Source: Selaginella moellendorffii (lineage: Eukaryota; Streptophyta; Lycopodiopsida; Selaginellales; Selaginellaceae). Taken from it: 64,000 nt of DNA. Below the pieces are notes generated by a model. The model had not been told where the DNA came from and ran no database searches. It worked only from the letters and a program-made list of their open reading frames with translations. Each line of letters opens with the position of its first letter. The stretch's first letter is position 1. Position numbers and translations under genes: made by a program. The stretch is taken from NCBI RefSeq assembly GCF_000143415.4, contig NW_003314288.1, positions 311,034 through 375,033 of the forward strand, read 5' to 3'. Positions 1 through 11,534 of the stretch are shown here, one piece after another.

Positions 1-757
1 AGTAGTACTCCAGAGCAAGTTCAGCTCGCCCGTTCGAGCCGCAGCCGTGGATGATCGCGTTGTAGGACACAACACTCCGAGTTCCCATGGAGTGGAAAAT
101 CTTGCGAGCCTCCTCAAGCTCGCCACACTTGCAGTACATGTCTACCAGGCAAGTCGCCACGAACAGATCTAGCTGTTTCTTCTCCTTGCTCAGCATTGAA
201 TGGATCTCCATCCCGATGCGTAGAGCTCTCTCCCTCTTCTCGCTGGATTCGGTAGCAAGTCTGGAGCAGGCGCTGATCACCGCGACATGTGTCCGATCGT
301 TGGGTTGAATGGTGGTACAAGCTCTCAGGGCAGAGTAGTACTCCAGAGCGAGTTCAGCTTGCCCGTTCGAGCCGCAGCCCTGGATGATCGCGTTGTAGGA
401 CACAACACTCCGGGTTCCCATGGAGTCGAAAATCTTGCGAGCCTCCTCAAGCTCGCCACACTTGCAGTACATATCGATCAATCCCGTCAACAAGTAGATG
501 TTGCTTTTGTGCTCATCACTCTTGAGCACAGCTTCATGGGCTTGTTTTCCCAAAGAAAGGGATCTGCTCTCAGCTGAGTCTCTCACGCGGTGTATCAGCC
601 TCCCTAAACTCACCGGTTCAGCTACAGGTGGGGTATGTGGAGATTTGTAGCGGGCCGTGGTGGCCTTACCTACAGCTGGGTCAGCGAGCGACTCGAGTTT
701 TGCAGAGACCCAGGTTGGTGATTTCCTGTTGGCGATCCCTCTCTCCGGTAGAAACAT
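1..757 (-). CDS. PPR protein, N-terminal part (left copy, runs off the window)
   Basis: This is the start of a pentatricopeptide-repeat gene read on the minus strand and cut by the window edge. It is a near-identical inverted copy of the first part of the gene at 60288. The motif MYCKCGELEEARKIF occurs twice, 333 bp apart (codons starting at 472 and 139), so at least two repeat units are present. The ATG equivalent to the right copy's start (814-816) leads into a stop here, because about 85 bp present in the right copy is missing and the frame differs. The first usable in-frame Met is at 755-757 (MFLPERGIANRK), giving a shorter N-terminus. PPR-DYW proteins bind organellar RNA and specify C-to-U editing sites; whether this copy is expressed or targeted is unknown, and its C-terminus is outside the window. 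Confidence 0.75.
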   Translation of the reverse strand, partial: MFLPERGIANRKSPTWVSAKLESLADPAVGKATTARYKSPHTPPVAEPVSLGRLIHRVRDSAESRSLSLGKQAHEAVLKSDEHKSNIYLLTGLIDMYCKCGELEEARKIFDSMGTRSVVSYNAIIQGCGSNGQAELALEYYSALRACTTIQPNDRTHVAVISACSRLATESSEKRERALRIGMEIHSMLSKEKKQLDLFVATCLVDMYCKCGELEEARKIFHSMGTRSVVSYNAIIHGCGSNGRAELALEYY

Positions 758-1107
758 GTTTGAAACTGCATGAGATTGTTGCACACACACCACACAAACC
801 CTAGCGCCGCACGCATACCCTAGAAATCCCGATTTGTTAGTACTTAACTGTAGCAGTAAAAAGCTCGTGTTTTCCTGTTTTTTCTTTTTCTAATTCTTAT
901 CCTTTTTAAACTTTACAATGTCACAGCTTAACTGCAGCAGCTTAGATGTTTATTGTCTCTTTGATTGGGCAGTGACCTCCACCAAAGAGAAGGTCACCAG
1001 AGCCATAGCACACACCATCAAGACAATCATCAGTGCTCCATCAAGATTATAAATTGAGTGTGAAAGGGAATAAAAGTTACCAACTTAAACTTAATATATC
1101 GTAAAGT
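758..1107. other. 5' flank of left PPR copy and deletion junction; no gene
   Basis: Bases 758-962 match the leader and upstream DNA of the right PPR gene. Homology stops at about 962, just before the stretch that in the right arm contains a TATA-like run (60150-60162). Bases 963-1107 match nothing in the right arm, and LINE homology resumes at 1108. No open frame of interest is seen. Confidence 0.6.
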
Positions 1108-1926
1108 CAGGTATTTGTTTAACGTCCGCTTGGAGCAAACCCTGCTCATCGGATGGCCTCATGACAACCCATTACAACCCAGGATGAAAACTCCACATCA
1201 AAGCTTAAGGCAGCATCGCTTGTGATCGCCTTCATCTTGCTTTACAAACTGAAGTTATCGAGGTTCGTGATTGGATAATGCTTGATGGTGCTGAGACTCA
1301 AATCATCTTTGTTATGGAAACAACCCCATCACCTCAAGGCATTGTTTTTTATCCCCATAACAGTGGTGCACTGTTTCCATGTATAGTTCCCGAGGAGGTC
1401 CCAGTTCCCAGGATGGCCTTCGGTAAAAGGATCAGGACGCTACATCAGAGAGGGAAATACACTGAACTGGATCCTAAGGTTCAACTGGGAGAATGCTCTG
1501 CAATACACTAGTTTGGGGAGTACCTAAATCTGATTTTATATAGGATCCGGCTCAGTTATCCTGGAGTTCAGTGTGTCTTTTTTTATGTACAGGTCTAAGC
1601 ATGGCAGAGAGCTTTTGATGGATAAAATTGACACCAGGCTTATGCGGAAGTTGAAGAATCGGAAGTACATTGTGAACATGTGGAAGACACTGGTGGAAGC
1701 TAAGGTAAGCTGGCTTCTTGTGCAGGACAGCATCGCTGTTGGTGATTGGCTCACAGTTCACAAAACTCTGTGTATTCTATGCAACGAAAACCCCGTGGAG
1801 ATGCTTGAACACCCCTTCACATGCAAATTTGCAGTTGTATTTGGCTCTTTGATCAGAGATCTAGGTCCAGAATCAGCTGGTTCATCACGAAATACGGTGA
1901 CATTTTTCCCTCTGCTCCAACTATGA
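1108..1926 (+). mobile_element. LINE 3' fragment with reverse-transcriptase zinc-binding (zf-RVT) region, decayed
   Basis: Two overlapping open pieces (1278-1511 and 1573-1926) belong to the C-terminal part of a non-LTR retrotransposon ORF2. The second reads WKTLVEAKVSWLLVQD, then a CILCNENPVEMLEH segment followed by TCKFA, matching the C-x2-C...H...C layout of the zf-RVT domain of plant LINEs. The upstream piece (MAFGKRIRT, KVQLGECSAIH) resembles the region after the RT core. Frames shift between the pieces, so it is dead. The right-arm copy is at 55975-57250. A poly(A) tail and target duplication were not identified. Confidence 0.65.
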
Positions 1927-1999
1927 TGAACAGTGGTGAGGAGAGAGAAGCTAGCAAAGCATCCCGCTAACAAAACCACTAACTGTCTCACGTGACACA

Positions 2000-3540
2000 A
2001 CACCTCCAGCCATTAACGGGGTCAGAAAAGAAAGAAAGGATAGGAGCAAGCGACTACTTCTCCTCTTCCTCTGGAATGTCATCCAGTCATACTCAAAATT
2101 AGGAAACAACATCATCCTCAACTTCCCATGTAGCATCATATGGAGAATAACCATTCCACTGAACAAGTAACTCTCTCCAAGTCTTACGATGTGTGCGCGC
2201 TAGCCGTTGCTATAACACACAAGTAGGGCCAACCTTCAAACATCTATCTCTGGAATCTTGATGGCAGACTGGTCCAAGATATTACCAGAATGCAAACATG
2301 CCTTCAACTTCCTACATAGAAGACGGGATGAATCTTCACACCACTAGGCAAGTCTAGTTGATAGGCAAGGTCTCCAACTCGTTTGAGAATAATCCAAGGC
2401 CTACAGTACTGTGGCGACAACTTAGAACTACCTCCACCTTGAAGAGCTCACTGAGCTTCAGACAACTGAAGGAAAACCTTGTCTCCAACCTGAAACTGCT
2501 TGTGCTGACAATGCTCATCAGCCAACTCCTTTGCCTGGTGCACCTTAAGAGAAGCCAAGTTCATACCAACAGGGGACCGAGGTTGAAAGCCATACATTGC
2601 CATAAACAGAGCCATCTCAATAGCCAAATGGAAGGCACAGTTATGGGCAAACTCTAACAAAGGCAAGTACTTCTCCCAAATACCTTGCCTCTTCAGATGA
2701 CCAACAAACGATCTCAGCATGTCTTCCAGCACCTAATTAACTTGTTTTGTTTGTCCATCTGACAGTGGATGCTCATGCTCAGCTTTGTCTCAAGCTTCTG
2801 GAACACCGTATGCCAAAACACCAAAGTGAACGTGGGATCCCGATCACTTACAACATCCTTAGGCAGCCCATAGAGAAATACAGCTGAGCAAGGTCAAAAG
2901 CCTTAGCATTCGTTTTCACAAGGAAGAAGTGAGCCAACATCATCACACAATCCACAACAACCCAGATAGCATTATTGTCTTGAAGTGCGTACTATGAAAC
3001 TCATAGAAAATGCTATGAGGTTAACTATGGTAGAGACCTTTATGCTTCTGACAATCCATTGTGACTGCCTGACCGGTCTAACAACTGTGCACATACTTAT
3101 CAACACCTAACTTCATTCCAGGCCAAAATAAATGCATCTCTACCAAAACACATGTCCTCGATGTCCTGCACTTGGTGCAACGGACACTCTTACAGAATCC
3201 ATTGTCAATGACTATCTGAGTCTTTTGAGGATCTTCCCCCACACAGCATCTCGTGGCACCACATGTCCGAGATAGGTGATCTCCTCTAAGAAGAACTCAC
3301 ACTTTGACAGTTTAGAATACAGCTTGTTCTCCCTGAATAGCGGCAACATTTGCCTCACATGCATTTCATGTTCCTCCTTAGTCGTAGGACATCATCAAAG
3401 TAGTGTCTCACACATGAGATTGCATAACTCTATCAAAAGAACTGTTTGATAATAGTTAGCCTTGGCCATCATATGAAGCAACATCTTTGCTGAGTTAGAA
3501 AAGACTCCTTGAGCATTCCAAAGCTTCAAAACGAGATAGT
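2000..3540 (-). mobile_element. Decayed Ty3/gypsy chromovirus-like fragment (RT, integrase, chromodomain)
   Basis: On the minus strand the order is a degraded RT active-site region (about 3400, YFDD-like), integrase core (DRDPTFT near 2830), integrase C-terminus (2448-2732: YLPLLEFAHN, FQVGDKVFL) and a chromodomain-like end (about 2060-2166, WNGYSPYDATWE in shifted frames). All frames carry stops. No LTR is recognisable. About 1.2 kb of it is shared with the right arm (54990-55980). Confidence 0.75.
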
Positions 3541-5762
3541 CAAAGGATCTCAATTAGCAATAAGTTGTTCTAGCATAGCTAGTTTTATTTTGATCGATTC
3601 TTCTTGGTTGATTTTGTATTGTTTTGCCATTCGTAGTGATGAAATGACGTACTCAAGTGGTGTCAAAGCTTCAAGGCTATAAATGAGCTTGAATGGTGTC
3701 GAATTTGTTGAAACCTTATATGTGGTTCGATATGACTATAGGGCATTGTAGATGTGATTGTCCAAGTCTTTCTGATTTATTTCACGATTTTCATGAGGAC
3801 GTTTATGAGTGTCTTGTTTGTAAACTCTGCTTGACCGTTGCCTTGAGGGTAGTATGGTGTTAAAGCCTTGTGCTAGATAGTGAATTCTTGAATTAGAATC
3901 TTGATGGTTTCATTGATGAAGTGTGTTCCTTGATCAGTGACGAGTTCTCAAAGTAAGCCATATCTTGTGATGATGTTTTCGTAAATGAACTTTGTTGTGT
4001 TCTTTGTTGTAGCAATCTTTATTGGTTGAGCTTCAGCCCATTTTGTCATATAGTCTATTGCAATTAGAATGTACTAGTTTTGCTTGGAGCTTGTCATAAG
4101 TGGACCAACAAAGTCACGTCCTCATTATTGAAAAGGTTTGAGTGGAGTTTTTGGATGAAGTTCTTGAGTTTATTTCTTTGGTGCATACTTGGTTCATTGA
4201 TAAATGTCACATTTTTTACAGAACTTGGCTTAGTTGTGCCAAAGTGTTGGCCATTAAAGTTTTGCTTGTAAAATTTTTTGAGTTGTGACTTCTTCAGCAA
4301 AATGTCCTCCTACTTGTCCACAATAAGCTTCTTCAAGTAGATCTTGTGTTTCTTTTGGGTTTGCACATCTTTATAAAATGTTGCCTCTTCTTTGTTTGCA
4401 TAGTTTTCTTCCCACGACTGAATATGGTCTTGTCCTCAAGATAAATTGCTTGTGCTTGTTGGAGGTTGAATATCAACTTGGTATTATTGTTGTTGTAAGG
4501 TAGTAGTAGATGTTGTCCATCAAGGTTGGTGATATGTGGATTCAAAGGATATTGAAGTCAAGAAAGTTGTCCATGTTGTGTTTTGGTTGTTCATCAATTG
4601 TAATGTGGTTTAGGTGTTTATGTTCTCTTCCAAGCTTGTAGATGATCTCGAAGTTGTATTCTTGAAGTAGTAAGAACCATCGTACAATTCTGCCAATGAG
4701 GATTGTTTTGTTGAGAAAGTGGAGGAAGTTACCAAGTAGGTAATATCAAAACTTCTAGAGTGCATAGATCATTGCTAGAGCTTCTTTTTCAATTGTAGTG
4801 TAGTTCATTTTAGCTGAGTTGAGTTTTCAACTTGCATAGTAGGTTGGTCAGTCTTTATGATCTTCTTGTTGTTGCAAAAGGATCACTCTGAGGGCATAGT
4901 TGGAGGCATTGACTTGGATGTTGAAGTTTTTGTTCCAATTTGGTTGAGCAAGTATTGAAGCTTGGGTGAGGGAATTCTTGAGGTTGATGAAGGCATTTTA
5001 ACAATCTTGAGTCCAATTGTAAACTTGATTTTTCTTGAAGAGTTCAGCGATAGGTTTTGCAATCTTGGCGTAGTCTTTGATGAATCTTCAATGGTATCCC
5101 ATTTTACCGAGGAATGATCAAAGGCTTGTCTTTGTCGATGAGGATTCCTTGTTTGGAAACTATATGTCTGAGTAGAATTCCTGATTTGACGAAGAAAATG
5201 CACTTGTCGAGGTTCAATGCGATTTTGTGGTCACGGCATTTGATGAAGTATTTCTCTAAGCATTGGAGATGATCTTCTTTGTTGCTAAAGACACTGAAGT
5301 CATCCATAAATACTTGCATAAATTCGGTGAGGTATTCTTGAAAAGTGTCAATGATTGAAACATGAATAGTGCATTGGAGAGACTGAAAGGCATGTGAAGA
5401 TAGGCGTATGCTCCCCATGGATTGATGAAAGCTGTCTTGTGTTGATCATCAGGTGCAATGTGTACTTGATTGTGTCTACTGAAGCCGTTGAGAAAGGAGT
5501 ACATTTCATATCTTGCAACTGCATCAAGAATTTCATTAGAGAATGGAATTGAAAAGGTGTCCTTTTGAGTTGTATCGTTGAGCTTCTTATATTTGACACA
5601 AATCCTAAGTTTGTTGTTCTTCTTGGGGACAATGACTAGTGGTGATAACCATTTTAGATTTTGAACTGGGAAGATGAATCTAACATTTTCGAGTTTTTCA
5701 AGCTCTTCCTTAACTTTGGTTTGTATGTTTAGATTCATTCGGTAGGCTGATTACTTTGTTGG
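3541..5762 (-). mobile_element. Tat/Athila-like Ty3/gypsy element, pol part (RT, RNase H, integrase), decayed
   Basis: Read on the minus strand, 5256-5738 encodes a reverse-transcriptase start (VKEELEKLENVRFIFPVQN, LSPLVIVPKKNNKLRICV, YKKLNDTTQKDTFSIPF). It continues with MDDFSVFSNKEDHL near 5300, RNase H near 4780 (EKEALAMIYAL in a shifted frame), and integrase from about 4300 to 3560 (YMTKWAEAQPI, TDQGTHFINE, PYYPQGNGQAE). Frameshifts and stops are frequent. The wording of the RT is closest to the Tat/Athila branch. The element continues at 17373-19563 and 32201-33500 because two DNA transposons have inserted into it. The 3' LTR is missing at the 3541 side. Confidence 0.8.
5754..5762. repeat. 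9-bp target-site duplication, left copy (MULE)
   Basis: CTTTGTTGG lies directly before the MULE left end and is repeated exactly at 17373-17381. Nine-base duplications are typical of Mutator-like elements. Confidence 0.85.
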
Positions 5763-6959
5763 GGGATGGTCCAAAGTTGAGTTGAGCTCATGAGTTGAGC
5801 TCAATTCAACACAAGTCAACATAGTCAATAAGAAATATTACAAAGGAGATCTAAATTGAACAAATGAAGGTTCTAGCAAACTTTAAAATATTAAAATACG
5901 TAAATATCTAAGTTAAAAGTTTCTATAAGATTGAATTGTTTAAAAAAGACAAAGTTCATGAGAACCTATCTTTTATAAAACTATATTATTTTATTATGAC
6001 AACTGTTACAGCTGTCATATTTGATTTGACTACTTAATATTTTGAATACTTTTACAGCTGTAGATACTATTCCTTCATTCAAAAGAGTTTTTAGGGTTCT
6101 TGAGAAGATGGGAAGCAAGGAAAATACAAGATCTGTGAGTAAGAGTTGTAGTGCAAAGGAATGTGAGAATGTTAATTTTATTTCACTACCACAATCTCCA
6201 TAATACACTCTTGGTCCTTATTACCCATCTGGGAATGTGGAGACCACTATCACGATTGATAAAAATGCTCCTGTTACTTCTGAAACAACAATCCAGAGCA
6301 AGAGAAATGAAGAAATGAACAGCACAGCAGAAAGCGTCAAGAAATCTACTCCATAAAACTTTCCATGACATTTGTAATTTACATATTAATTCATATTAAA
6401 AACTCTATTGCTTGCCTATATCGCAATCCTCTCATATGATAAGACCAAGGTATATTTTGCAGTGAATCCTCATTAAAAGTTTTTGGGAATTGTTTATAAA
6501 TAATGATAAAAGAAATCAAAATCTTTCGAAAGACTCAAAAGTAATATGACATCAAAGAATCAACTTTATCTACATTTCCAAGACTAAAAGGCAATCTCAC
6601 ATGAGAGAATGGTAGCGTGCCAACGTGCTCTACCACTATAATGTGGTCTATATTTCCTTGCAATTTATTTCCGTAGACATTTGGCATGTGTATATGTGTA
6701 GCAAAGTAGAATTCATCATAATGATAGAGCATGTGTATACACGATAATCTAAAATTCTAGAAGCTCTTATGTTTACAAGAAAGCTATGATTATGAAGCCC
6801 CATTTCCAAGACTGACATTTAAAGAATCTGAGTATTGTCAGTGTCATAATAAATAAACCGCATTCCCAAGACTAAAACTTAGTATATAAACTATCTAGAA
6901 AAGTTATAGTCATTGTAGGTTTTTTGTTCTCCTTGAGCTCCTTAGAAGTTTATATTGAA
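5763..6959. other. MULE left subterminal region, no coding gene seen
   Basis: AT-rich DNA. It begins with the terminal repeat and a GAGCTC palindrome cluster (5780-5815). A mirror of this cluster occurs at 17316-17357 near the right end. No protein with recognisable features was found up to the ATG at 6960. Confidence 0.5.
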
Positions 6960-7511
6960 ATGGCTCAAAGGAGACCCATTGCTAATCGTACTTGGCCCCC
7001 TAGCATTTCATATCAATCTCCACCTCCATCCCCAAGTTCTACCAACATTCCACCTTCAACTCTACATAATAATCCTTTTTCTGCTGAGGGCTATAGTGAA
7101 GCTGAATTAGAGCTCCCTATATGTGAAATTCCGGATCTTGCTACTAGAGAGGGATTGCCTTTAGCGCTTCAAGAGCAATGCCACATGTTTTTGCAAGATC
7201 TTGCTCCTGACATGGCAGGACTACTTGAAAGCACAGAACGCTATTACATTCGGTGTCCAATATGCTACTTTTTCTTGGACAAGACAAATGGCTCTATGGG
7301 TTTACAAACTTTTCTTGAGCACTGTAAGAATTGCCCAATGACAGGTCTGGAAAATGTGCACATGTGGATGTACAATAGATTCAAGAATGAGTTACAGACA
7401 CATACCCACTATCGCTTCATGGTGAGGAACAACATCCCCTTGGGAAACACTGCATTGGCTAGTGCAAAATATGGGGTTTTTAGGCCACCCTATAGTGAAT
7501 GTAAGATCTAG
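6960..7511 (+). CDS. CPIC zinc-finger protein A of the MULE
   Basis: This is a 183-residue frame starting MAQRRPIANRTW; I chose this ATG because nothing in frame upstream is an ATG. It has a proline/serine-rich N-terminus (about residues 10-35), then a cysteine/histidine cluster (RCPICYFF about residue 99, then EHCKNCPM about 20 residues later) followed by a helix-like tail, KNELQTHTHYRFMV. The same arrangement is found in the gene at 16378-16830, so the two are paralogues. The sequence at the end (GAAT-GTAAG) could be a splice donor. A likely further exon at about 7600-7690 encodes KMLKEEMATHKRYKVMVT, another copy of the K-x-E-x2-TH-x2-Y tail. Function is unknown; DNA binding or partnering with the transposase is a guess. 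Confidence 0.6.
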   Translation: MAQRRPIANRTWPPSISYQSPPPSPSSTNIPPSTLHNNPFSAEGYSEAELELPICEIPDLATREGLPLALQEQCHMFLQDLAPDMAGLLESTERYYIRCPICYFFLDKTNGSMGLQTFLEHCKNCPMTGLENVHMWMYNRFKNELQTHTHYRFMVRNNIPLGNTALASAKYGVFRPPYSECKI

Positions 7512-7576
7512 AATTACTTTACTATACTATAGTATTGTCACTATTAAAAGAAAAAATATAATAAAATGATATTAGT

Positions 7577-7936
7577 TGTAGGTAACATACCTTGTTCTAG
7601 AAGGTGCTATCATATCACATACAATTGTTTACAAAATGTTGAAGGAGGAGATGGCAACACACAAACGCTACAAAGTGATGGTGACAGGTGAGAATGATAA
7701 TCTATAATTATGGTATCTTACACTGACACTGACATCTGACAATTTTACTGACATCTGACACTTTCACTGACATCTAACATATAACAAGCTTTCCATTTTA
7801 TGTAAGGATGCAATTAACTTTCTTCTGCCTCATCATCAACATAATGATTTCTTTTATACTTCCTCCTATAGTGGTATTATGGGGAAGATTCACCTTGCAT
7901 ATGTTGAGCCATGGCTTCTACATAGTCAGGGAGACT
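7577..7936 (+). other. Possible extra exon of zinc-finger gene A and short TCTGACA repeats
   Basis: A sequence bounded by AG (about 7600) and GTGAG (7691) encodes KMLKEEMATHKRYKVMVT, which resembles the tails of both zinc-finger proteins. Bases 7720-7785 hold three or four copies of a 13-14 bp motif containing CACTGACATCTGAC. The rest is AT-rich and without a clear gene. Confidence 0.35.
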
Positions 7937-10900
7937 TCAAAAGCCTCCAATTCTAGAAACTCCAGGTGATTGTGATCTATAAAATAGAATGAAATATATA
8001 TTGAAATTTTAATAAAACATAATTTACCTCCTTGAGGTTGAAGGCAACTCACGAAATCCTCTGAGCCGGCATTTGAAGAAATGATGTTCTTCAATAGCAA
8101 ACACCGACCTACCAGAGTCACGTGCTGCCTCCACCATAGAACCACTACCTGCTGTGCAATCAATCACAATACCATCTGGTGGGCAATAGAGCTCAAGCAA
8201 GACTTGCATTGCTGATGGAGTTCGGAATTGGTACCCTGGAAACGTGTTGCGGATCTGCTCATCCACAAGGTTGGGTATGATGTTAGTGGAACTGTCGTAC
8301 CCAGGCAAAACACGTGCTGCACGTTCACTATCACGAAACCCATCATGTGTGTTTCTGCAGAAGGCATGATAGGTCTACATCATAACCTGGAAAATAAAAA
8401 TGTTTAGAAATTAGATAAAAATATAAAATACATACTTACCTTTTCAGGCTTCCCTTGGACGCCCCTCGTATCAACGCCAATAGGATCCATAATGCACCCG
8501 GAAGAGAATGACTTGAAATGAACTTCTGCTGCACATGTCATAAGCTCATACATCCAGTTGGGGTCGTTCGGTAGGATGAAGACGACATGGCCAGCTTCAA
8601 GCATAAGTGCTTCGGACAATAGGAATGCATCGCGCAAGTGGTCAGGTGTGAGAAAGTTCCAATCCTCAACTTTCCCATCGATATCTGAAAGACCATCTGG
8701 AAAGTCGAAGAGAATGAAGTCCGCAACTGGGAGCACGGGCCTCTGTATCTTTCGGCACCAACGGTTGAACTGGCGGCGTATATCCATGTTGATGTCATCT
8801 TCCGTGAAAGATGTCAATAATCTACTGTAAGAGCCAATGAAGATACCCACAATGACTCGTTGTGTTATTGGGGACACAGGACGGACCTATAAAAGAGCCA
8901 AGTGAATGAAAAAAGTAATAAATAGTATGATACCGTCATATGGCGTGTTGTCGATGAGAGTTCCTCCAACTCCTCTTCACAAGCATCTCGTCGAGCTGGA
9001 ATGAAATTACTACCAACAGTCATTGCTGCAAAAAACATGTATTACCACCTTTAGTTTGTAAAATTCACTTTTGCTTACCTCGAGGTTGACGTGATATTCG
9101 GTGAATCACTTGATCATTGTTATTTACTGGTAAAACCTGATCCAGATCTTGGTTGTTTGATGGTTGAATTGGAGCCTGTTCCTGACTGTCTGGTGGTGGA
9201 ACATGAACTTGATCTGGAGCTTCCTCATCCTCGTCTCCATCGTCACTTGCATTGCCATCGTTGTTAGCATTGATAATTTCCTCGCGATCTAGTGTAGAGG
9301 TCTCCTTCCCTAGGAGCTCCAACTCCCAAGGGCATTCTATCTTCCGTGCCTTTGGAACTCTCGCAAACATTGTTGGATACATTCCTCCATCTCTTACACC
9401 CTTTGCAACAAGTCGAGTGCAAACTGGTGCCTCAAATGGCATGCCTCTATATCGAAGATACCTGTAAACAATATATATTAAAAAACAGTCTTAGAAATCA
9501 TATTATACCTATAAGCTGCACGTCGCATGAAATAAGGTTGACCATGTTGGCAATCATAAGTTGTTGTGCTTGTAGACTTCTCTGGCAGCCACCCCTCTTC
9601 GATCCCTTCCAATGACGTGTTGATGTAGGTGTCGAAAGACATGAATGTGCCATCTGGATCGTCACCAATGTGTAGTGCCAAGAACTTCTCACCTTCACTT
9701 ATAGTTTGCGTGATGTAGACAGCCCTTCTCATCATGTTCTCAAATAGTTCTGGCAGTCCTTTCTCTCTGTTCATCAAGCAGACATTGAGGAACTCCAGAG
9801 TCTCTATCTGTTGCTTATATGGAAGCTTCGATTTTGCGATATTGTAAATCATGTCATCTGGAGTTTTGTTCACTGCAAAAGTAACATATGCATAATTAAG
9901 AAAAATGAAGTGTGATAAAAAACTTACATTCATGAGAAGAAATTTCGGCTATAGTCTCTAGCCACTCCTTCGGCCTGCGATTGTCTGCAATGCATACTAG
10001 TTTCTTCAACTTTGAGGACTTTGCATGCTGAATTTTGTGCTCAATTTGTACAAACTCAGCTGAGAGCTCTTCCCGACTCTTCTCCGGATATGCAAGTTCG
10101 TAAGCATCCTGCTTGACCTTCACCAAAGGCTAAAAACAAAAATAATTAAAAGAGGCTTTTATAAAATAAAAGGGAAAGACATACCTTACACCACACAGCG
10201 AGCATAAAACTGATTGGGTTGTTGAACCAAGTTGTACCGTCATTTCGAGTGCGTGAGTGCCGAACAAGTGTTGCGAGATCATCACCATAATGTTGGCGGA
10301 TGTCATCCTCACTCAAGTCTGCCAAAAATCGAAGTTGCTCGATGTCATGGACAAGATTTTGTTTTTGAACAGCGAATTGCCCAAGCCTACATTTAAACAC
10401 AACAAAACAAGTTAAAGTGGAGTTAGAGGTAAAATTATAAAACTTACACATTGATCTTTTGGCAGGCCAAGATAAGTCTGTTGACATCCAAAGGTCCCCT
10501 CGCGTAGACATGGCCGACTGGAACGTTGATATGGTAGACAGGATCATCGCGAAAATGATCGTCGATACACTTCATCCAAGCTCCATATCGGTGGTTACCG
10601 TCAATAATTTGGAACATTGTCCCCGCAAGCTGTCGAGTCTCAGGATGTCTGATAAGCATGTCATCAAATTCTAGGGACTTCCTCCTCCAAATAGGATCCC
10701 AGCTATTCACAATCTCGGGTGTGATAGTAATGATCTCCGTTGTTCCTGGCTTGCAAAAAGAGACTAGAAACATACCGATATTTGTTGCAAGGCCATTCTG
10801 TTTGAACAAGCTGTATATATCCGGGTTGACATACTTGGATGCTGTGCGGACAAGGTTCGTCTGCTGCAAACGGCAAAGGGGGATTTCTCTAATCAAGTCA

Positions 10901-11445
10901 CAAGGGCCTGGCCACTTGAGCACCTCAAGTGTTTGGTGAACTGCTTTTTCCCTTGTCCGCATAACAGTCTCTTGGAAGCGCTTGTCCACCACGTTGTCAG
11001 GAAGGTCTGCAACTCTTTCAGCTCCAGGCTGTTCCTCAGGTTCCCTATCGTGAACACCACTAGATTGCCCAACTTCAGGGATTTGCGTTGGTGGTGGTGG
11101 CGGTGGTGGCGGGGGCAGAGGCAATAGTGGCAGTGGTGGTGGCAATGGTGGTGGTGGCGGTGGCGGCGGGGGCAGAGGCAATAGTGGTAGTGGTGGTGGC
11201 AATGGTGGTGGTGGCGGTGGCGATGGAGGTGGTGGAGGTGGTGATGGAGGTGGTGGAGGTGGCGATGGCGGTGGTGGAGGTGGTGATGGTGGAGGTGATG
11301 GTGGTGGAGGTGGTGAATCTCTATCTAAATGTGTCTCTGTTGTGCCAATGGACATGTCGATTGTGATGTCGTCGTCAGTACCAAATTGAACTTCTCGTGT
11401 CTTCTTGGCTCCAACAACCTTTTTCTGTGTTACAATTTTCCTTTT
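7937..11445 (-). CDS. ParB-like / DNA-methyltransferase-like fusion protein of the MULE
   Basis: I splice nine minus-strand exons: 11445-10448, 10386-10185, 10129-9928, 9872-9509, 9461-9079, 9025-8934, 8886-8440, 8374-8028 and 7976-7937. They total 3075 bp, exactly 1025 codons with one terminal stop; the introns I measured are roughly 50-66 nt. The 11445 end is a splice acceptor, so a first exon is missing, possibly in or beyond the N gap. Order of segments: a long Pro/Ser-rich tract (about residues 45-120); a ParB/Srx-like domain with IPLCRLQQTNLV and IIDGNHRYGAW (10576-10599); a central helical region; an acidic linker; then a permuted (beta-class-like) methyltransferase region with VADFILFDFPDG in place of the DPPY motif (8692-8706) followed by IDCTAGSGSMVEAARDSGR, the FxGxG-type AdoMet motif (8139-8162). 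The altered DPPY motif makes activity uncertain. In phages and mobile DNA, ParB-N and methyltransferase domains are often paired; a role in modifying or protecting the element is inference. Confidence 0.7.
11088..11325 (+). repeat. GGT/GGC-rich coding microsatellite
   Basis: A run of GGTGGTGGCGG variants, with three near copies of a roughly 60-bp block. On the minus strand it encodes the Pro/Ser-rich tract of the ParB/methyltransferase gene. It makes long open frames on the plus strand (Val/Met-rich) that are not real genes. Confidence 0.8.
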
Positions 11446-11534
11446 CTGCAAGAGAAAAAGTTTTGTTAGTCAAACTAAATAAAGATAATGAGAAATTCAA
11501 ACAGTCAAAGAGAAAAAAAAAATCAAGTGGGCCT

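Larger units (their letters stand above)
1..3215. repeat. Left arm of a large inverted duplication
   Basis: Reading this stretch on the opposite strand reproduces about 54960-61207. Three blocks match in the same order: the PPR 5' end (1-962 with 60160-61207), the LINE fragment (1108-2000 with 55950-56830) and the gypsy integrase/chromodomain fragment (2000-3215 with 54990-55950). The left arm lacks about 3.3 kb found in the right arm (56830-60160), which is replaced here by about 145 bp (963-1107). The PPR part is only lightly diverged; the gypsy part has more changes and small indels. Confidence 0.85.

Noticed and set aside
11088-11366. Val/Met-rich plus-strand frame over the GGT/GGC tract
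   Set aside because: It is the complement of the Pro/Ser tract of the spliced minus-strand gene.
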